From: an uncultured Bacteroidales bacterium | Lineage (GTDB): Bacteria > Bacteroidota > Bacteroidia > Bacteroidales > Bacteroidaceae | NCBI GenBank assembly: GCA_902803195.1 | Contig: CADCOX010000170.1 | Span: 1-27,567 of the forward strand | Reading direction: 5' to 3' | Length of the DNA: 27,567 bases | In this document: positions 23,652 to 27,567 of the stretch, piece by piece | How positions within the stretch are numbered: position 1 is the first letter of the stretch | How the letters are laid out: each line of letters opens with the position of its first letter | Translations under genes and position numbers: made by a program | The notes under the pieces: model-generated | What the model was told of the DNA's origin: nothing | Database searches by the model: none | The model's input: the letters and a program-made list of their open reading frames with translations, nothing else

Positions 23652-23757
23652 GCCCTTTCGCCAGACCCTTCCCGCCATTTTTCCCTCGCGCGCGTTAACT
23701 GCTGCAGCAGCAGGTTTTCTATTTAATTCTTTTGCTTCTTTTCTTTTTTTTCTTTGT
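23652..23757 (+). repeat. Duplicated block, copy 2, with terminator-like hairpin
   Basis: Repeats the GCCATTTTTCCC...CGCGTTAA segment (23667-23698) of copy 1. The following hairpin is CTGCTG-cag-CAGCAG (23699-23713), a different sequence from copy 1 but with the same position and pairing, again followed by GTTTTCTATTT and a pyrimidine tract. Confidence 0.8.
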
Positions 23758-23850
23758 AATGCATGTTTTCCGCCTATGTTTGTAAAGCTTGTTTTCAGCG
23801 GTCGTTTGCGCGCTCGATAAAAGCCTTTCCCAACTGCCATAGTACGCGAG

Positions 23851-24008
23851 AGACCGAGCGAATATACGCAAAGGGCTGAGCGTATAGTACGCAAAGGGCT
23901 GAGCGTATATACGTGAAGGGCTGAGCGTATAGTACGCGAAGGGCTGAGCGAATATACGTAAAGGGCTGAGCGTATAGTACGTGAAGGGCTGAGCGTATAT
24001 ACACATCG
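23851..24008 (+). repeat. Seven-unit 22/23-bp tandem repeat with alternating units (array 3)
   Basis: Units start at 23851 (degenerate), 23873, 23896, 23918, 23941, 23963 and 23986. Most open with GGGCTGAGCG. Units with ATATACG (22 bp) alternate with units with ATAGTACG (23 bp), so a 45-bp higher-order unit was amplified. It is the same family, opposite orientation, as the array at 541-615. Confidence 0.9.
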
Positions 24009-24227
24009 AGCAATCGGCAACTATCTATGATGGCAAAAGCCTATTCGCTCATTCTGGCCTCTTGGGGCACAGCAAAACGGGGGAAACAAGAGGAAAGAGT
24101 TCATTGTCAAACGCGAAATAATGCAGACGAAAGGCTCCTTGACTCACCGAAAAAACAAAAATTGCCGCAAGAGGAAAAACTGAAGAAAAAAGAGACAAAA
24201 ATATAATGGTTTTTCGAAAAAAATGAT
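24009..24227. other. AT-rich leader region of the GH3 gene
   Basis: About 220 bases between the 22/23-bp array and the GH3 promoter. The composition turns from GC-rich to A-rich (many AAAA runs at 24150-24225). I see no gene, no clear hairpin and no recognised operator here. Confidence 0.6.
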
Positions 24228-24235
24228 TAACTTTG
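24228..24235 (+). promoter_or_regulatory. Bacteroidetes -7 promoter element for the GH3 gene
   Basis: TAACTTTG matches TAnnTTTG. A start site a few bases downstream gives a leader of about 20-25 bases to ATG 24265 and excludes the earlier ATG at 24223, which lies ahead of the element. Confidence 0.65.
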
Positions 24236-24264
24236 CACCCGAAAACCAATACGAATTAACTGAT

Positions 24265-26847
24265 ATGAAAAAGATTCTGTTTCTGGCCGTACTGCTCTGC
24301 ACAGCGGCATGGGCTGCTGCTCAGCAACTGCCTTATCAGAACCCCGCGTTGAGCGCCAAGGAACGCGCCGCCGACCTCTGCAAGCGTCTGACGCTGGAGG
24401 AGAAATCGCAACTGATGCTGGACGAGAGCCCCGCCATTCCTCGGCTGGGAATCAAGAAGTTCTTCTGGTGGAGCGAAGCCCTTCACGGCGCCGCCAATCA
24501 AGGTAATGTGACCGTCTTCCCCGAACCGATTGCCATGGCTGCGAGCTTTAATCCCGACATGGTCTATAAGGTGTTCGATGTAGCCAGCACCGAGTTCCGC
24601 GCGCAGTACAACAAGCGCATGCATCAAGACGGCGGCGAGGACGAGAAATTCCACAGCCTCTCGGTGTGGACGCCCAACGTGAACATCTTCCGCGACCCTC
24701 GCTGGGGACGCGGACAGGAGACCTATGGCGAGGATCCTTACTTGATGTCGGTCATGGGTACACAGGTGGTACGCGGTCTGCAAGGCCCCGAGACGGCCAA
24801 GTATCGCAAGTTGTGGGCCTGTGCCAAGCATTACGCCGTGCATAGCGGCCCCGAGTATACGCGCCACACGGCCAACCTGAACAATGTCAGCTTGCGCGAC
24901 CTTTGGGAAACTTATCTGCCCGCGTTCAAAGCTCTGGTGCAGGATGCGAAGGTGCGCGAGGTGATGTGCGCGTATCAGCGTCTGGACGACGAGCCGTGCT
25001 GCGGCAACACGCAACTGCTGCAGCAGATCCTGCGCGACGAATGGGGATTCCAATACCTGGTGGTCAGCGACTGCGGTGCCATCAGCGACTTCCACCAGAA
25101 CCACAAGAGCAGCTCTGATGCTGTCCATGCCGCCAAGGTCGGCACTATGGCCGGCACCGACGTGGAGTGTGGATGGGACTATGTTTATAGGAGTATTCCC
25201 GAGGCTGTGCACCGCGGACTCATCACTGAGGCTGAGGTGGACAAGCACGTGCTCCGTCTGCTGGAAGGGCGCTTCGATTTGGGCGAGATGGACGATCCGT
25301 CGCTCGTCGAATGGTCCAAGATTCCCTACTCGGCTATGTCAACGAAGGAGAGCGCACAAAAATCTTTGGATATGGCTCGTCAGACCATCGTGCTGCTGAA
25401 GAACAACGGAGTTCTTCCCTTGAAGGCCAATAGCGAGAAGATTGCCGTCATAGGTCCTAACGCCGACAATACTCCGATGATGTGGGGCAACTACAACGGC
25501 ACCCCGAATCACACCATCACCATCCTGCAAGGCATTCGCGCGAAGCAGAAGAAGCTGACCTATGTGAAGGGCTGCGACCTGACAAACAGCCTCGTCATGG
25601 ACAGCCGTCTGGCCACCGAGTGCGCAGTTGCCGGTCGCCGCGGACTACGCGGCACGTTCTGGAATAACACGGAGATGGAGGGCAAGGCCGTGACGACGCA
25701 GTACTATACGAATCCTGTAGCCGTGACGACAGCGGGCATGCACAACTTCGCTCCAGGCGTAGCCCTCGAGGATTTCTCGGCTAAGTACGAGACCGAGTTC
25801 ACGCCCAAGAAAGGCGGCGAATATGTGGTCAACGTGGAAGGCACCGGCGACTACGAGGTCTATGTCAACGGCGAGCGCAAGCAGCACGTCCACTCATGGC
25901 GCACTACTCCCACTCGCACTGCCATCCAGGCTGAAGCCGGGCAGACCTATAAGATTGAGGTGCGCTACCAGTTCGTCAAGACGTGGGGCGCCGACATGAA
26001 AATCGACATTGCACAGGAACAGCCTATCGACTACGATGCCATTATCGCCCAGCTGAAAGGCATCCAGAAGGTGGTGTTCGTAGGTGGCATCTCACCGGCT
26101 TTGGAAGGCGAGGAAATGCCCGTGAACATCGAAGGCTTCAAGGGCGGCGACCGCACAAACATCGAACTGCCCAGCGTGCAGCGCGAGTTCCTGAAAGCGC
26201 TGAAGGCTGCCGGCAAGACGGTTATCTTCGTCAACTGCTCCGGCTCGGCAATCGCTCTGACGCCCGAAACGCAGTCGTGCGACGCTATCGTACAAGCGTG
26301 GTATCCAGGACAGGAGGGCGGCACGGCCGTGGCCGACGTACTCTTCGGCATAGTCAACCCAAGCGGCAAGCTGCCCGTTACCTTCTATCGCAACAGCGAA
26401 CAACTGCCCGACTACGAGGACTACTCGATGAAGGGCCGCACCTATCGCTACTTCGACGACCCGCTCTTTGCTTTCGGCTACGGCCTCAGCTATACCACTT
26501 TCGAGGTGGGAACGGCTTCGCTGAAGATGAACGGAGGCTTCAACGGCACCCTCTCTGTGGACATCAAGAATACAGGGCAGCGCGACGGTACCGAAGTTCT
26601 GCAGCTCTACCTGCGCGACCTCGGCGACACCGAAGGTCCGCTGCGCTCTTTGCGCGGCTTCAAGCGTGTCGACGTGAAGGCAGGCAAGAGCACCCATGTC
26701 GAACTGCCACTCTCGGCCAAGACCTTTGAACTTTGGAATCCGCAGACCAATACCGTCTGCGCTCACGCGGGCCGCTACGAACTGCTCTACGGCAACAGCT
26801 CGCGGCCCGAGGACTTGAAACGGCTGGAAGTGACTATCTCGGATTGA
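24265..26847 (+). CDS. Glycoside hydrolase family 3 with PA14 insert (beta-glucosidase/beta-xylosidase type)
   Basis: 860 residues with signal peptide (MKKILFLAVLLCTAAWA, cut before QQLPYQ). The N-terminal barrel has WWSEALHG, the substrate loop NIFRDPRWGRGQETYGEDP and KHYAVHSGPE; the nucleophile is Asp269 in VVSDCGAISDF, a motif like plant and fungal beta-xylosidases. The second GH3 domain starts near 350 (QTIVLLKNNGVLPL), is interrupted at about 458-582 by a PA14 domain (GLRGTFWNN...YEVYVNGE), then resumes (GGISPALEGE, CDAIVQAWYPGQEGG). A C-terminal fibronectin III-like domain (about 760-855) closes it. It should release single sugars from the non-reducing end of beta-linked oligosaccharides in the periplasm. 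Xylose or glucose specificity is inference. The next gene begins 65 bases downstream. Confidence 0.94.
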   Translation: MKKILFLAVLLCTAAWAAAQQLPYQNPALSAKERAADLCKRLTLEEKSQLMLDESPAIPRLGIKKFFWWSEALHGAANQGNVTVFPEPIAMAASFNPDMVYKVFDVASTEFRAQYNKRMHQDGGEDEKFHSLSVWTPNVNIFRDPRWGRGQETYGEDPYLMSVMGTQVVRGLQGPETAKYRKLWACAKHYAVHSGPEYTRHTANLNNVSLRDLWETYLPAFKALVQDAKVREVMCAYQRLDDEPCCGNTQLLQQILRDEWGFQYLVVSDCGAISDFHQNHKSSSDAVHAAKVGTMAGTDVECGWDYVYRSIPEAVHRGLITEAEVDKHVLRLLEGRFDLGEMDDPSLVEWSKIPYSAMSTKESAQKSLDMARQTIVLLKNNGVLPLKANSEKIAVIGPNADNTPMMWGNYNGTPNHTITILQGIRAKQKKLTYVKGCDLTNSLVMDSRLATECAVAGRRGLRGTFWNNTEMEGKAVTTQYYTNPVAVTTAGMHNFAPGVALEDFSAKYETEFTPKKGGEYVVNVEGTGDYEVYVNGERKQHVHSWRTTPTRTAIQAEAGQTYKIEVRYQFVKTWGADMKIDIAQEQPIDYDAIIAQLKGIQKVVFVGGISPALEGEEMPVNIEGFKGGDRTNIELPSVQREFLKALKAAGKTVIFVNCSGSAIALTPETQSCDAIVQAWYPGQEGGTAVADVLFGIVNPSGKLPVTFYRNSEQLPDYEDYSMKGRTYRYFDDPLFAFGYGLSYTTFEVGTASLKMNGGFNGTLSVDIKNTGQRDGTEVLQLYLRDLGDTEGPLRSLRGFKRVDVKAGKSTHVELPLSAKTFELWNPQTNTVCAHAGRYELLYGNSSRPEDLKRLEVTISD

Positions 26848-26912
26848 GATGCCCCACCCGCTATCATAAGAAACTGCATTGCAATCAACACGTTAAAAAC
26901 GCTCCTGTTCTG

Positions 26913-27567
26913 ATGCGTCCTATGTCCATCGCCATCTACACGCTTACCTCAGAACTGCATAACGAAGAGGCCGTGGCCACCGCTACGCGCCTCTTCTTAG
27001 ACAGTCTCGACATCAACTACGCGCTACGCGGTAGCGACTACGCCGACTATGGCGCCCACGACCTCGACCTCATCTACGTCCGCACAGGCGGTACCGAAGG
27101 TATCTTCCGTCGACTCCTGCCCACGCTCCTGCAGCGCAGCATGCGCCCCTTCCGTTTATTGACCTCCGGCGGCAGCAACTCACTCGCCGCTGCCATGGAG
27201 ATTCTCTCCTTCCTGCGCCAGCAAGGACTGCAGGGTGAGATTCTGCATGGAACGCCCGCTTATATCAGCACACGCATACGCTTCCTGGCCAAGGCCGAAC
27301 AGGCAGTAGCAAGCCTACGGGGCCAGCGCCTCGGCGTAATCGGTGAGCCCTCCGATTGGCTTATCTCCAGCCACGTCGACCCTGCACTCGTCAGCCGTCA
27401 GCTCGGCATCGAACTGATAAGCCTGCCCATACAAGAGGTCATAGATGAGTTCCAATCCATTCAGCCCAACGCCCCCTCTTCCCTTGATGCCGCCTCCTCT
27501 ATTGCTCCCTCCCCTGAAGGCCCCTCTATTGCTCCCTCCTCTGAAGGCCCCTCTATTGCTCCCTCCC
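26913..27567 (+). CDS. Sugar-isomerase-like protein (fucose/arabinose isomerase type), 5' part
   Basis: Open from ATG 26913 (or ATG 26922, same frame, reading MSIAIYTLTSELHNEEAVA) to the end of the window, 218 codons without a stop. The first 180 residues look like an alpha/beta domain with RTGGTEGIFRRLLP, LLTSGGSNSLAAAMEILSFL and RGQRLGVIGEPSDWLISS. This pattern recalls the N-terminal domain of L-fucose/L-arabinose isomerase-like proteins of Bacteroidetes, which would turn an aldose into a ketose in the cytoplasm; the active site would be in the unseen C-terminal part. It lies 65 bases after the GH3 gene with no terminator between, so the two are probably cotranscribed and the enzyme may process the sugar released. 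Near the window end it carries a tandem repeat of nine residues. Confidence 0.6.
   Translation, partial: MRPMSIAIYTLTSELHNEEAVATATRLFLDSLDINYALRGSDYADYGAHDLDLIYVRTGGTEGIFRRLLPTLLQRSMRPFRLLTSGGSNSLAAAMEILSFLRQQGLQGEILHGTPAYISTRIRFLAKAEQAVASLRGQRLGVIGEPSDWLISSHVDPALVSRQLGIELISLPIQEVIDEFQSIQPNAPSSLDAASSIAPSPEGPSIAPSSEGPSIAPS
27498..27566 (+). repeat. 27-bp in-frame tandem repeat inside the isomerase-like gene
   Basis: TCTATTGCTCCCTCC recurs at 27498, 27525 and 27552, period 27 bases, encoding the nonapeptide SIAPS(P/S)EGP. The third copy is cut by the window end, so the array is longer than seen. Confidence 0.9.

Noticed and set aside
22998..23820. Three overlapping open frames on the plus strand (140, 211 and 200 residues) across the C/T-rich gap
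   Set aside because: They owe their length to repeats with few stops. The same peptides (PRDFVAGFP type) appear in different frames because the ~52-bp period is not a multiple of three, and there is no start signal.
23445..24020. Minus-strand open frame of 191 residues with repeated YIRSALHVYSL-like peptides
   Set aside because: It is the translation of the 22/23-bp array and the pyrimidine tracts; the peptide repeats change frame with the 23-bp units.

Overview
The window looks like a chromosomal segment of a Bacteroidales bacterium, most likely Prevotella-like. The reasons are several TAnnTTTG (-7) promoter elements of the Bacteroidetes type upstream of genes, Bacteroidetes-style lipoproteins (one with an acidic run after the lipidated cysteine), a SusE/F-like protein, GH31 and GH3 glycosidases with signal peptides, a DUF5009 membrane acyltransferase-like protein, and few clear Shine-Dalgarno sites. 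The genus is inference. No rRNA, tRNA, CRISPR array, transposase or phage gene was seen.

Layout. 1-429: 3' part of a phosphopantetheinyl transferase. 430-934: repeat-bearing gap with a promoter. 935-4775 (+): a large ABC ATPase-permease and a lipoprotein, closed by a strong hairpin terminator shared with the convergent genes. 4973-10115 (-): a signalling cluster of two paralogous membrane sensors, each with PP2C/SpoIIE phosphatase and RsbW-like kinase domains, followed by a one-domain STAS protein. 10271-12327 (-): a lipoprotein of the phosphatidylserine decarboxylase fold and an outer-membrane barrel candidate. 12574-15153 (+): a DUF5009/NagX-like membrane protein and an AGCS sodium:amino-acid symporter, followed by a terminator and a REP-like palindrome cluster. 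15518-16162 (-): a small lipoprotein. 16553-19545 (-): a compact operon of SGNH hydrolase, DUF418 remnant, GNAT, rhodanese/metallo-beta-lactamase fusion lipoprotein and DUF1294 protein. 19751-22793 (-): SusE/F-like protein and GH31 glycosidase. 22794-24264: a 1.47-kb gap packed with several repeat classes. 24265-27567 (+): GH3 glycosidase with a PA14 insert and the beginning of a sugar-isomerase-like gene that runs off the window and carries a 27-bp in-frame tandem repeat.

How the genes work together. The STAS protein and the two bifunctional sensors look like a partner-switching circuit in which extracytoplasmic signals set the phosphorylation state of the STAS protein. The GH31/SusE-like pair and the GH3/isomerase-like pair are divergent around the repeat-rich gap and suggest oligosaccharide processing, but no SusC/SusD pair is present.

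The most unusual material is (1) a 22-bp intergenic tandem-repeat family at three separate places and in both orientations, (2) duplicated terminator-like hairpins whose stems differ in sequence but keep their pairing, (3) a DUF418 gene reduced to its two ends while keeping the ATGA overlap with the next gene, (4) a surface-lipoprotein version of a pyruvoyl decarboxylase, and (5) a rhodanese-first rhodanese/MBL lipoprotein.
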